Shown here: positions 36,001 through 43,223 of the stretch, one piece after another
Layout of the letters: the number at the start of each line of letters is the position of its first letter
How positions within the stretch are numbered: position 1 is the first letter of the stretch
From: Cylicocyclus nassatus
Lineage: Eukaryota > Nematoda > Chromadorea > Rhabditida > Strongylidae
Length of the DNA: 64,000 bases
NCBI GenBank assembly: GCA_958299035.1
Contig: CATQJL010000112.1
Span: forward strand, 82,106,636 to 82,170,635
Reading direction: 5' to 3'
The notes under the pieces: model-generated
The model's database searches: none
Told to the model about the DNA's origin: nothing
What the model saw: the letters and a program-made list of their open reading frames with translations, nothing else
Translations under genes and position numbers: made by a program

Positions 36001-36740
36001 ATTGCTTAGAAAAAATGAATCACTTGCTTTTATAATTTACGTCGGTAGCTTTGAGAATTTCGCGACCCGATCTCGAGGAAGGGGGTATCGTTTTCTCCGC
36101 TCCCCTTCATCGCTCCGCCTTTGATGTAATAAGTATATTAATTACCCGATATCTACGTTCTGTACTTCTAGAGTAAGCCTGTTCGGTGGTGCTGGATAGA
36201 CGACAATTCGTTCTGGGCTGCGAAAGCGCGAAATGTAAAGGTTATAGATTTCGATACATCCTCTGACCTGAAAGTGGCTACGTCTTTTAATCTGTTTGAA
36301 TAAGCAGTTAATAGCGAGAGCAGGGCACTGAGCCGAAGGAGGAATTAGAAGTGCAGACAAAGGCAAAGTGCATTTATTCTTACCTGTGTGAGGCATAGCG
36401 TAATTCGAGGAATTTTGAAGTTTGTGATCTCCCTGTTCAGCACATCACCGATTAATCCGCTGACATATTCAAACCCTCGTTGTTTGAGCCGAAGTCGTAT
36501 CCCGGGGAAACCTCGGACTCCTTGTAGGAGGAGGGGATTGAAGTCAGTAGCCATGCTTGCTCCACCATTGCCGCCAGCATTGAAACCACCGACAGCGCCA
36601 TAGCCTCCTATTCCATTGGCTGAGATGAGGTTTACAAGGGTCGCAAGGATTATCTGAAAGTTAATGGTTCGCGGGAGTTTGCGTTTCTTTGAAAAAATTA
36701 CGGAAAATAATACTCCCGAATCTACCTTATGCACGAGCAT
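5474..36740 (-). CDS. BPI/LBP/CETP-family secreted lipid-binding protein, gene 1 (complete span, multi-exon)
   Basis: Deduced minus-strand exons: 36726-36740, 36384-36653, 36146-36267, 33997-34055, 30124-30302, 29879-30067, (28977-29102 uncertain), 23172-23319, 23028-23126, 22873-22981, 22708-22819, 8954-9044, 8643-8907, 8509-8570, 5711-5878, 5474-5662. Every listed junction has GT-AG borders and compatible phase, except that between 29879 and 23319, where an exon of length 2 modulo 3 seems to be missing. The protein starts with a signal peptide (MLVHKIILATLVNLISANG), then the N-terminal BPI barrel, a Gly/Pro/Cys linker and the C-terminal barrel ending in an IINPEIHIIEHGLHIGTD segment. The family binds lipids such as lipopolysaccharide outside cells. 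About 690 residues are accounted for, longer than vertebrate BPI because of a glycine-rich N-terminus and a basic insertion. The exact ligand is unknown. Large introns are full of transposons and contain plus-strand genes. Confidence 0.85.
5926..6621. mobile_element. TA-type MITE of the TTAGCACATAAGT family
   Basis: Left TTAGCACGTAAGTTTTGCC, right GTTGCATCACTTATGTGCTAA, related to 21236-22033 and oriented inward. It lies in the 2.6-kb intron of BPI gene 1 just upstream of exon 5711-5878. Boundaries are approximate. Confidence 0.5.
7509..8185. mobile_element. Fold-back MITE, GGCAGTGTCCAGGCA family (677 bp)
   Basis: Ends GGCAGCGTCCAGGCAGATCT and its near-inverse AGATCTGCCTGGACGATGCC; arms of about 300 bp pair almost throughout, including GGGGCCCTAATTAAGGCACT against its inverse. 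It lies in the 2.6-kb intron of BPI gene 1. The mirrored ORFs in both arms are not genes. Confidence 0.7.
9045..10644. other. Intron DNA of BPI gene 1 without recognised features
   Basis: A/T-rich, with small ORFs of 60-83 codons only. It is the left part of the 13.7-kb intron between exons 22708-22819 and 8954-9044. Confidence 0.5.
10697..10733 (-). ncRNA. Hammerhead-ribozyme-like motif in Penelope copy 2
   Basis: The same motif, unchanged, occurs in the truncated copy on the minus strand, with identical core, helix II and stem I residues. Its conservation next to a decayed ORF supports function at RNA level when the elements were active. Confidence 0.45.
11189..12889. mobile_element. 1701-bp non-autonomous DNA transposon with 8-bp TSD (hAT-like)
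   Basis: The insertion in Penelope copy 2 is flanked by perfect direct repeats GTTTAGAC (11181-11188 and 12890-12897), present once in the uninterrupted copy 1. Imperfect terminal inverted repeats share the core GCAGGAGGAACCAA, starting 9-10 nt from each end. An 8-bp duplication fits hAT-type transposases. No transposase reading frame is visible inside; the interior is A/T-rich. Confidence 0.75.
13221..13497. mobile_element. 277-bp GC-rich fold-back element
   Basis: CAGACAATCA / TGATTGTCTG ends; the core CGCTTCCCGCTGAGAGCTTT and GTCGGAGCTTGTCGGAGC is followed by its inverse, making a strong hairpin centred near 13366. It begins 16 bp after the truncated Penelope copy 2. Confidence 0.65.
13857..13979. 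repeat. Near-perfect 123-bp palindrome with CCTGCCGGCA motifs
   Basis: GAGTACGAAATAGTGTGCAT to GCCGGCATCTCGTCG pairs with its inverse around a short CCCTTA loop at 13917. CCTGCCGGCA-type motifs recur at 13568-13596, 13772-13790 and 13831-13855, suggesting a repeat cluster from 13568 to 13995. ORFs here are mirror images. Confidence 0.65.
14250..15033 (+). CDS. Candidate upstream exons (14250-14340, 14472-14584, 14903-15033), product unknown
   Basis: Three plus-strand segments bounded by plausible splice sites (TTTTTATAG / G|GTACTT; CTGAAAAG / CAT|GTGTGT; ATGCTAG / GAG|GCAAGT or CAA|GTTATA) stay open and chain in phase 0-1-0. The first (VSRQVAIVYRRSLSQEIIRS...) could alternatively splice directly to the ATG101-like exon at 15495, because both need phase 1, and would then supply part of the N-terminal half. 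The third reads GSCERCSDSAALCGRAGF and is not recognisable. None has a family signature, so this is only a candidate. Confidence 0.22.
15495..16411 (+). pseudogene. epg-9: ATG101/EPG-9-like autophagy protein, C-terminal exons with in-frame stop
   Basis: ATG101 (EPG-9 in C. elegans) is a HORMA-fold subunit of the ULK1/UNC-51 autophagy-initiation complex. Exon 15495-15626 reads LGAQFSLEFFQRRPRPWPL then ESVAWERW, matching the conserved SLEF(Y/F)Q...WP...WE.W block. Exon 15817-16011 reads VAESVGEIVLQV, then INRQQFLPKMPTRTE, LLNVFD and LPDCQPYLFKV, the most conserved block of the family. The junction is phase 1 with a GTGAGC donor and TTTCAG acceptor. A probable last exon, 16347-16411, ends MRWYIRNLMIN-stop, resembling the family's short terminal helix. 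In the first exon a TAA (15593-15595) follows WERWI in frame, inside a conserved block, so the locus is probably a pseudogene unless this is an assembly error. It sits in an intron of BPI gene 1 on the opposite strand. The N-terminal half is not clearly identified. Confidence 0.75.
16919..17046 (+). CDS. Alternative last exon after the ATG101-like exons (uncertain)
   Basis: A segment following acceptor TGCTTGCAG (ends 16918) is open in the phase required by the donor at 16011 and reads GLFPGTVIGWACMNEQALPE then GWCRTWGPYTDV to a TAG at 17044-17046. It does not resemble an ATG101 C-terminus and competes with 16347-16411. It may be a chance reading frame or belong to another transcript. Confidence 0.2.
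17047..18216. other. Region between ATG101-like exons and Penelope copy 1
   Basis: No gene recognised. At 18008-18060 a weak tRNA-like arrangement (GTGTAGTTCAGTGCTTAACG ... GAGTTCCATCCC) is visible, too degenerate to call. The last few hundred bases may be the 5' part of the Penelope element. Confidence 0.4.
18217..20076 (+). pseudogene. Penelope-like element ORF: reverse transcriptase plus GIY-YIG endonuclease, two in-frame stops
   Basis: One reading frame is open from 18217 to 20076 except for TAA codons at 18649-18651 and 19030-19032. It encodes the RT N-terminal region, the RPIIS block after the first stop, the SFDVVSLYTNV finger motif (about 18817), LRGLAMG (about 19012), and the catalytic YIDD at 19117-19128. 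The C-terminal GIY-YIG endonuclease with its Cys pairs (CRVCPYG, DCITCGASYI) is near 19690-19960. These elements copy themselves by target-primed reverse transcription. In the endonuclease the second motif is YIE instead of YIG; the truncated copy at 10645-13204 has YIGETG. Two stops and a lost catalytic-motif glycine suggest a dead copy. Confidence 0.9.
20315..20351 (+). ncRNA. Hammerhead-ribozyme-like motif in Penelope copy 1
   Basis: The 3' region carries GGCCT (20315-20319), CTGAAGA (20320-20326, matching CUGANGA), a GAC/GTC helix with loop GATAA, GAAA (20339-20342), then ACGT-A and AGGCC (20347-20351). GGCCT and AGGCC pair perfectly as stem I, and ACGT is a self-complementary stem III as in Penelope ribozymes thought to act as dimers. 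The predicted cut is after GUA at 20346. One extra C before helix II deviates from the consensus. Hammerheads are established features of Penelope-like elements. Confidence 0.45.
21190..21218 (+). repeat. (TAAA)n microsatellite
   Basis: About seven AAAT units directly left of the MITE at 21236; a similar short array is at 22140-22158. Confidence 0.8.
21236..22033. mobile_element. TA-type MITE, GGTTGGCACATAAGTTTTGC family (798 bp)
   Basis: Left GGTTGGCACATAAGTTTTGC, right GCAAAACTTATGTGCTAACC, flanked by TA. The left flank is a (TAAA)n microsatellite. A further solo end of this family is at 22588-22610. Confidence 0.65.
22708..23319 (-). CDS. BPI gene 1, linker and start of C-terminal domain (4 exons)
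   Basis: Exons 23172-23319, 23028-23126, 22873-22981 and 22708-22819, separated by introns of 45, 46 and 53 bp. The first encodes a Gly/Gln-rich linker. The second contains LCAKCPGAGGGGELLG and the helical ITEQLDM; the paralog has LCANCP at the same place. The third encodes the beta segment LSIQLLNTQATTNDFIFDLS. The fourth encodes TPFGAFPVAFPPLYDNHMVE followed by IILSDYTINSLLYWLHR, the family's signature at the start of the C-terminal barrel (conserved SDY/N-S-L-L-Y). The donor after HR is GTAAGT. The 5' acceptor used here (23320) needs incoming phase 2, whereas exon 6 ends in phase 0, so an exon between is missing from this model. Confidence 0.83.
24533..25476. mobile_element. 944-bp TA-flanked fold-back MITE with about 430-bp arms
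   Basis: TTAGGTTGTCTCATAATTAA at the left and its inverse at the right, flanked by TA. The arms are almost identical from the tips to GTAGGTTTTCAGCCTA near the loop (24950 and 25060). Both arms contain the same frame (MQKRL...ALRKSGKFSFSQ), 113 residues in one arm and 66 in the other after a stop. No transposase features. Confidence 0.75.
25548..26707. mobile_element. 1.16-kb fold-back element
   Basis: Inverted arms about 500 bp long meet in a palindrome near 26130 (ATAGTTAATGGGGTG and inverse). Matching blocks: ACCATTTCGGA / TCCGAAATGG, GTCGTAAGCAGGGTCAAGC / GCTTGACCCTGGTCGTAAG, GACAAAGTGTGAGCGAATTC / inverse. The left arm has a run of C at 25630. No coding sequence. Confidence 0.7.
26708..27656. 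other. Intron DNA with a promoter-like GC-rich patch
   Basis: Mostly featureless. At 27371-27380 a TATATATAGC box sits in GC-rich DNA (27230-27410) with a CATTGCAGAG about 20 bp downstream, like a core promoter. No following gene was found, so it may be a relic of a mobile element. Confidence 0.3.
27657..28260. mobile_element. Fold-back element with ACTAGTCGGTCGGT terminus
   Basis: Arms of about 180 bp (27657-27850 and 28080-28260) are inverted copies: GTCCTCACCCC...GTCGGTCGGTGGTCGAAT against its inverse, and GCAATGCTCTTAATCAGATT against its inverse. The open frames in both arms mirror each other. It lies in an intron of BPI gene 1. Confidence 0.65.
28309..28373 (+). repeat. 45-bp tandem duplication containing a TIR fragment
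   Basis: ATTGCTAGGTTTTAGTAGAC occurs at 28309-28328 and 28354-28373. Between them lie 25 bp (CCCCTTAGTCGGTCGGTAGT and neighbours) identical to the tip of the fold-back element ending at 28260, about 50 bp away. Confidence 0.7.
28977..29102 (-). CDS. Possible additional exon of BPI gene 1 (uncertain)
   Basis: A minus-strand segment between a good acceptor (TTATTGCCAG, ending at 29103) and a donor (CAG|GTATTT at 28976). Read in phase 0, matching the end of the 29879-30067 exon, it is open for 42 codons and Arg/His-rich near its end (RRFALARGVRQRHYHRRYHA). It lies in the right order between N-terminal exon 6 and the linker exons. Against it: I recognise no BPI signature, another frame of the same stretch is also open, and it does not repair the phase mismatch with the 23172-23319 exon. 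Confidence 0.25.
29561..29728. mobile_element. 168-bp TA-flanked GC-rich hairpin MITE
   Basis: CAGGGCTCCTAAACTGCAGA and its inverse, flanked by TA (29559-29560, 29729-29730). It pairs almost end to end around GGCGCCGGCGCC. It shares GTCGTTTGCACCAGC with the element at 47522. Confidence 0.75.
29879..36740 (-). CDS. BPI gene 1, N-terminal module exons
   Basis: Six exons. Exon 1 (36726-36740) encodes only MLVHK; exon 2 (36384-36653) completes the signal peptide, then a glycine-rich stretch and the BPI motif GFPGIRLRLKQRGFEYVSG. Exon 3 (36146-36267) has GCIEIYNLYISRF, exon 4 (33997-34055) ITANLGGHITILTSPFTLS, exon 5 (30124-30302) FEASISVEVSIERG and a single Cys in LVNCNLRIGYIDA, and exon 6 (29879-30067) KMTPRQICSRLPSIIDERLN. 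The two cysteines in exons 5 and 6 sit where the conserved disulphide of the BPI N-terminal barrel is expected. Phases chain 0-0-2-1-0-0. The 59-bp exon 4 is isolated between introns of 2090 and 3694 bp and was placed because it supplies the residues expected after VDIG and fits both phases. Confidence 0.82.
30548..32592. mobile_element. Putative 2-kb TIR element
   Basis: AGGGTTGTTTCACTGCAGCA at the left and its degenerate inverse ending TGCAGTATGAACGACCCT at the right, each followed inward by CTGACCGC-type repeats for about 50 bp. No recognisable transposase; a 161-codon minus frame at 31269-31754 has no known motif. Confidence 0.4.
32911..33076. mobile_element. 166-bp hairpin MITE
   Basis: TTTGATTCAACTGGCTTGGC and GGGAAGGCGGGGCTT pair with AAGCCCCGCCTTCC and AGTTGAGTCAAA at the right. 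Short GC-rich loop, no coding. Confidence 0.55.
34760..35605. mobile_element. Decayed TA-type MITE related to 40726-41403
   Basis: The right end reads ACATTTTTTGGTACACCCTG and the left TGTCCCAAAAAATGTATAG; inverted blocks (GGTAGGGCCAGCTTCAA near 34853, GAAGCTAGCCCTACC near 35508) confirm TIRs of about 120-150 bp. A perfect 41-bp palindrome at 35151-35191 lies near the middle. The left tip is degraded. Confidence 0.55.
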
Positions 36741-36767
36741 GCCGCTATTGACGAAATGGTGGAGGAC

Positions 36768-36773
36768 CTGAGA
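36768..36773 (-). promoter_or_regulatory. Putative spliced-leader trans-splice acceptor of BPI gene 1
   Basis: TTTTCTCAG ends at 36768 on the minus strand, 27 nt upstream of the ATG at 36740-36738. A polypyrimidine-AG acceptor with no obvious upstream coding exon, so close to a start codon followed by a signal peptide, is the usual arrangement for SL trans-splicing in nematodes. An ordinary 5'-UTR intron would look the same. Confidence 0.45.
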
Positions 36774-38183
36774 AAATCCATGCTATGCCACGGTCAAGTC
36801 GGCATACGGAAGGATAGCGGAACGAATTGAAATGAAGGAAGAGGTAGAAACGGGTTCTTCCTTGACTAGAGCTTGAAAAACACATTGGTTCTCAAACCGG
36901 ATTCATGAAATGTATGCAAGGAATACCCAAAAGCGAAATTCGTATAACGGCATTGTAACGGCGGAAAAAAAGGAGAAGTGCAACCGAAACACGTCCTCTA
37001 AGCGGAACCCGTTTCGAAAAAAAATTATGAAAGTTATTGATGATTTAGCTGACCTTCGCAATTCACAATAAAATATGTGAACGCGGGAACAAAAATGGAA
37101 ATGGCCTCTAGAATTATATACTTTTGGGACGGAAGCGATAAGTGTCTGCCATCGATCATACCTCAGATTACACCTTAACTTAGAAGAAAGCTTCACTTAA
37201 TGTCTTTTATAAACTAGAGTGTAAAGTTTTGGTCATGCATTGCCAATTGACTGCACGCTCTCCTTCTTTTTGCGCAACTGACCGAAGGTTGGCCGCAGCT
37301 GTAATGAACGAACACTGTCACCTGCATGCCCTTTGAAGGCATATACATGGGAGAAAGAGTTTATCTTACTACAAATAAACTACTAGTAGGTTTTTTGATT
37401 ATGCCACAGTAACGTGGACCTTGCATTCATATTTTCGTGATTGTATTGCAACTGTGGCTTTTTAAGTCCTCCTGAGTTTTTCTTTTGTGCATCTTTTACT
37501 TGAAAAGCACTTATCTGAAGCCCTTTTTGACTTAGCACTGGCCGCGTTTTGTAATTTACTGATATTAGGAGAATCAATGATGTTCGAGAGTCTATTTGAC
37601 TTGCTAATATCTATCATTTTGCCTACGCATCACAAGTACTAAAGAATGCTGAGTGCTAGGAGGGAATTTGAAGGGTTTGTATATTATATAGGAACCCTGG
37701 TGTGAAATTAAACTTTTTCGAAAAGCCACCTTCCTACAGAGGGTTTTGTCATTGACAAGAATGACTTCATAATATTTTGTGCTACTTGCTAGTTTCAACT
37801 TCAATGACTTACTGCAAGTTGTGAAATCATCAGTACCATCGTCATCGTGGCAAGTTTTACAAACCGCTAAAGCTTGCAAGCTTTCATCGATTGGATTTAA
37901 ATTTTGCGCCGTTTTATAAGTTTATCTTCATACGAATGTTCTATGTGGATCGTCTTCAACAGCAATGACTCCAAATTTGAGAGCGAAGATTATACGAAAG
38001 TTGCTTCTTTTCGTCAATAGTTCGTAAATGTGCCATTTTTCTTGCAAGGCGACTCTACGCGGAGGGGGGGGGGGGTAAAGTCTACAAAAACTAAGAAATC
38101 TTTTTTGTCCACTTTAGCACAAACATTTAACCTGCAACTTTCATGAATAACGCGATTAACTGGCCTATGAAATGGAATAATCT

Positions 38184-39556
38184 TACAAGGAAATGATATT
38201 TGGTGACCCCGGCCTTTTGGAATGCGATGTATTAGGTCATAAGTTCTGTCCGATTTTTTTCGCCTCATGTTTGAAGCAGCTGTTCTAAGAGAATTTTATC
38301 TCCAATGCGATATTGTTAGAGTATCATTAGAAAGTGCTTTTCTTGCGCTTACTAAAGCATATTTTCAATAAATTTCTTAGTGTAAGGAGATTTCAGGCCT
38401 AAAATCTCCAAGTGGCCGAGGTACGTTCTCACCCTAGAAATAGGTTCTTGCGAGGAAATCCTCATAATGCGCCCTTCAAGTCAAGTTCTTTCATTTGCTG
38501 CGGAATAAGGGTGTAGAAGGTTAATATATACTCAAGTTCGACTCCATGAAGAAAACGTCTTGCTAGTAAAATTTGTCGTCGAACATTAATCAGTATAAAT
38601 GTTTTACAAGCTATAACTTTCTGCGAATAAGAGTAATCGACGATTTTAAAGTTGCAGGTGATAGGGCAAAGCAAGAGCTAGCAGAACCCATCCACCAAAT
38701 TCTTTCCGGCGCTCACGTCAGTTGTAAAATTTTCATAACTCGTAAATAGGCATGCACACATGCGCTTAGGTGAGGTCAAAAAGTGTCTTATTTTTTGTTC
38801 GGTCAAAAAAATCTCTCGGCAGCGAAGACCTTATGGGCTCTTTCATGTTGCAAAATAATCTACTAAAATTTCTCTATCTGTCCATTGTTAGATAAGATGC
38901 CTACCAATTCTCATAAGGGAGCATTGCCATGTCAAAAAAGACAAGTTTGAAGGAAAACGTCGTGAAGTTTCTGAGTTCTTGCTTCTTTCTCAACAAGGAT
39001 TTTAGCAGGTTCTAATATGTATCTGATAGGCAAGGAATTGCTCAACACACGGAAACTAAGGTCTTGGAAAAAAGTTGACTTTGAAAGAAGTTATGACATT
39101 TTGAACTCAAAAAATTCAAATGGGACAGAACTTATGCAACAACCTAATATACCATAAGGTGCACCTTGAAACGCTGATTCCAAATCTGTGCTCGAAATCT
39201 GCGAAACGATCATTTGAAGGCAGTTATGAACTTTTCAGAAAATTTTAGGCAGTTAAAATCACCCAATTTGATCTATCTTACCTTCGAAGCTATTGAGGAG
39301 AATCTTGAGAAGTGTAACGTTGTATTTATACCTGTCTAAACCATATCAGCATTTGAAGAGGAAAGCAAAATTTTTGTTAATGATTTTCACCCTTCGCAGT
39401 AGCGCATTTCATTTTTGAAAAAATAAATATAACTCCATCCAGGTTCTCGTTTCGCAGATATGAAAAACAGTATTCGAACCAGCATTAAAAGGCGGATTCT
39501 TTGATATACAAATCATTATGAATGGCCGGGGTCACCAAGTGTCGTTTCCTGCTTAG
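38184..39556. mobile_element. Fold-back element of the TTACAAGG family, carrying a nested MITE
   Basis: Left terminus TTACAAGGAAATGATATTTG then GTGACCCCGGCC; right terminus GGCCGGGGTCACCAAGTGTC, GTTTCCTG. The terminus resembles those of 4286-5191 and 56649-57121. The internal GCTGATTCCAAATCTG block near 39170 is shared with those elements. The MITE at 38232-39147 lies within it. Confidence 0.5.
38232..39147. mobile_element. TA-type MITE nested in a larger fold-back element
   Basis: Starts TTAGGTCATAAGTTCTGTCC and ends with the inverse of TTAGGTTGTTGCATAAGTTC, flanked by TA. 916 bp. It interrupts the left arm of the element at 38184-39556. Confidence 0.6.
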
Positions 39557-40248
39557 AATGAACGAATAAAATCTTTTCCTTGCACTTGGACAATACCGTT
39601 GAAGAAAGGGTGCCTGGATAGCAGCTAGTTTTGGGTTAAGCTCCATAATTAGCGCTTAAATAGCCGTTGAGATTCTAAACCCATTACACCTGCTTGATTT
39701 TGCTAATTTTTTGGACCTATCTAGTTCCTGACAGAGACTAGACGGCAGATAATGCAATTGCAATAGCTGTCTCGTTTTTCTTCAATTAAGCTTTGAGGAT
39801 TTGGAATGATTTATTGAACGATCAAATCTTAAGATCTCGCAAGATTTACAGGCAGTTTTGTAAGGCGTAGTAAACAACAAGAATAAGACTTGGTTCAACG
39901 TGCATCTCGCTGGGAATGGGAGAGGATGTGAGAAGGAACGTGTCATATGTCGCTGCTCTAGATATCTATACCCGTCTTCTTCTATGTTATAGAGGTTCTT
40001 ATGCCCTGATATCTGGGTTAATGACGGTAGCATATTGACATTCAAGCTGAAATTTCCACTGTATCGTGTGATTCCTTGGGGATCCCCAGGGGATCACTCT
40101 CTGTTTTCAAAATCCCATCTTTGCAGGAAGTGGATTGTCGAAAATTTTGCTATCTTGAGATTTCACTAATTTCAACTGTAAATATGTTTAGTAGTGCCAT
40201 AGTATATCGTACGGTTTTACAGCTTTTTTTCATCGAGTTTATAAGAAA

Positions 40249-41410
40249 CTAGCTGGCTTACCCGGCTCCGCCGTATGTTCCGAATAGAAAATTCCATTTC
40301 TTAACCGATCTGGACCAAACTTGGCACACATACACTTCGGGCTCCGGCGGGTGTCACAGTCCACTATTCGTTATCGATCGATATCGATTTTATCGATTTT
40401 TTGCAAAATTTGAGCTACGGGGCTGGAAGTTGGCACAGGGGGTAATCGAGCAGCTGATCACCCCCGTGGGGGTGATCAGCATGCTCGGTTACACCCCTCT
40501 GCCAAATTTTAGCCCCCTAGCTCAAATTTTGCAAAAAATCGATAAAATCGATATCGATCGATAACGAAAAGTAGCCTATGACACCTGCCGGGGCCCGAAG
40601 TGTATGTGTGCCAAGTTTGGTCCCGATCGGTTCAGAAATGGAATTTTCTATTCGGAACATACGTACAGACAGACATACATACAGACAGACATACATACAG
40701 ACAAACAGACATTCAGCTTTATATACAGGGTGTCCCAAAAAAATGTGCCTACTGTTTGGTTGTAAATAACTTTCTTGTAACGAAGTGTTTTGAGATGCTT
40801 CAGGTACCATTTTGTAGAGCGAGGTTGAACTTAGATTTACAGTAGGAGCGGATCATCTATCGCTCTTCATTACTGTAGGATTACGGTAAGAACTTCCAGC
40901 ATATGGAACCATTGTAAAATATACCACCTAACAAAATTTTTTTCAAAAAATCTGAAAAATCGTGTACTTGGGTTTTCGCGCATGCTGATTCCAACAAACA
41001 ACTTTTTACGAGTGTTTTCAGCTTTTTTTACGGTGTAATTACATTTCTGAAAAATGCTGGGGATTGAGTTATTACGTTTTACAGGGGTTAACTTAGGAAA
41101 GAAGCATCACAGCAAAATGGGAATTTCAGATTCGAAATCAGCGGCTTCCATTACCGTAGTGTAAGAGTTTCTGGCTTGTTTGGTTTCGTTCCGAGGCAGA
41201 GTGTAGCCTCCAAAGGCCTAAAATCTTTGTCGAAGTTCCTACCGTAATTCTACAGTAATGAAGAGCTATAGATGATTCGCTCCATACTGTATAACTAAGT
41301 TTAACCTCGCTCTACAGAACGGTACCTAAAGCTTCTCGAAACACTTCATTACAAGAAAGCTATTTATATTCAAACAGTAGGCACATTTTTTTGGGACACC
41401 CTGTATAAGA
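40249..41410 (-). mobile_element. Helitron-type element copy B (interrupted)
   Basis: The minus-strand element ends CTAG|T at 40249 and starts A|TCTTATA at 41410. It has the same palindromic centre (about 40467) and CAGACATACATA microsatellite as copies A and C. Its 5' tip is split by the TA-flanked element at 40726-41403; removing that restores the TCTTATATAAAGCTG terminus. Non-autonomous. Confidence 0.75.
40726..41403. mobile_element. 678-bp Tc1/mariner-type MITE inserted in Helitron copy B
   Basis: Flanked by TA (40724-40725, 41404-41405). Termini are CAGGGTGTCCCAAAAAAATG and its inverse; inverted similarity continues for about 170 bp from each end (for example the ACAGTAATGAAGAGC block near 40880 and 41260). 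No transposase frame. Confidence 0.75.
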
Positions 41411-42198
41411 TTAATGGCTTTGAAAATGTCAGGAAATCACACCAACCAGCGAAATTCTCTTCTTGTACGGTAATGTTCTGTTATCTACTATACTCAGAAA
41501 TTGGGAAACGGTCAAATGGCGCGTATTGATCGGGTATCACTGGCTAAGCGAACCACCTAAAAAGTCCAAACCGACTGTGTTCCTTTTGGATCTCACTACG
41601 TGATACCCTATGCTTTCTTGAATACTGACAAAATTCCGGATTCTTAAAATCTCGCTTTTGTGGAGTAGGATCCATTGCAGCAATAGCGACTGAAGAGATG
41701 CTGCCGACATACAACCCTCAGATATTAGGATATGTGAGCCTTTATAAGATAAAAAAAAAACAATTATACAGATAAGAGAGTAGCGAGAAATGACCATTCC
41801 GCTCAGATCTTCCCCCCCCCCCCGCCCCCCCAGCAGAGATGTATGTGCCTAATATACGCTGCTAGTTTTTTCTTCCCTCTATAACTTCTACTTTTGTGGC
41901 AGTTAATAAATGAAATATTTTTGTCTTGTTTTAGTTCTCGAAGCGGCTTATATAGCTATTTGTACCATGCTGCCTATTAGTATGATACCGATTGTTTATC
42001 TGTCAATAGGCGAATCCGCTACACTCCAAAGGCATGTGGTTCTCAAGTATCTGGTTTAGACATTCCCTTAGTTTTTTAACAATGAAAAGAAAAACCTACC
42101 TGCTCTTTCTGGTGCATCACGGCTTTTGCTCAAGCATACTAGTAGGAATCTTATAATTTAAGTCAGTCACTGAAGGAAATCCTTTCACACACAAAATA

Positions 42199-42258
42199 CA
42201 AATTATTCAAAGGTATTCAAAAGTTTGGCAAAAGGTTGCAAACGAAAATGCTAGTACT
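42199..42258 (+). repeat. 55-60 bp direct repeat (first copy)
   Basis: TTCAAAGGTATTCAAAAGTT and GGCAAAAGGTTGCAAACGAA, then AATGCTAGTACT. The second copy is at 43168-43223, about 970 bp downstream in the same orientation. Confidence 0.65.
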
Positions 42259-43167
42259 ATAATATGAGATGAGCCTAGCAAAGGTGCTAGTGCTTGAGTC
42301 AACTCACGGTTATAAGAGCTAGTTTTTAGGCAAACTCAACAGTGGAGGAGAAATGTAATATCGTTCACTGAGCCGAGCGGGCTTCCATTGTGGTGTCTTC
42401 AAATCTATGAAAGACGTTGACAACTCCAACAATCGGATAATGAGACGTATTCTATTATATAATATATATGACAATTTGTAATGGCGCGAACAGAACAGGT
42501 TGTACAAGGTTGCAAAAACGCAGGCCGTTACTGACTAGCGTTAGCATATACTACTGTTGGGAAGTAAAAAACGATTGACACTCAAACTCAAAGAAGACAC
42601 AAATATGGGAAAGACTAAGCGCAAGAATATTACAGCCAGGTCTTGAACATGATTACTTCATCGTCGCAAGTGTCGTTGTGTCGCTAAGTGCATGTCAGGG
42701 GCTTCAAATAGCTCAAAAAATTACGACATCTTTGAATGGAGAGGATTTTAACTTGAATTATATTGTATTTGCGAATTGTCGTAAACCGCATATCATTAGA
42801 AGCGTCTTGATGAGCCAATTCCAAATCTGTCTTCCATATCTGCGATGTGGTTCTCTGGAAAAAGTTATCAGCGTACGAAAGTCCAATGTTGGCAAACATT
42901 CAGCGCCATATCCTGGCTGCTCAAAGCACTTATTTGTGACTTCGGTAGATGTGCGCATCCCTTGAAATCAGCACACTCACTACCTTGCTAGTCATGCATT
43001 TCAAGTTGATTAAGCACAATCATGCGTCAGAGCTCCAGTGCATTCACACGTCTGGGGCGGTATCTATCAGCTTCCTGTATAGGAAGAGGTTCCTGTACAG
43101 GTAACAGCCCGTACAGGCGCGTGCACTGGCGTCCGCGATATATGAAGCCAAGCGGTGATCGGGCGGG

Positions 43168-43223
43168 CTTCAAAGGTATTCAACAGTTTGGCAAAAGGTT
43201 GCAAACGAAAATGCTAGTACTCT
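43168..43223 (+). repeat. 55-60 bp direct repeat (second copy)
   Basis: Nearly identical to 42199-42258, suggesting a duplicated segment or a short repeat flanking a rearrangement. It lies inside an unsupported ORF. Confidence 0.65.

Noticed and set aside
37604..37879. Minus ORF with a CKTCHDDDG motif resembling a CxxCH heme site
   Set aside because: The motif is isolated, the surrounding frame has no cytochrome features, and the likely exon would be only about 60 bp.
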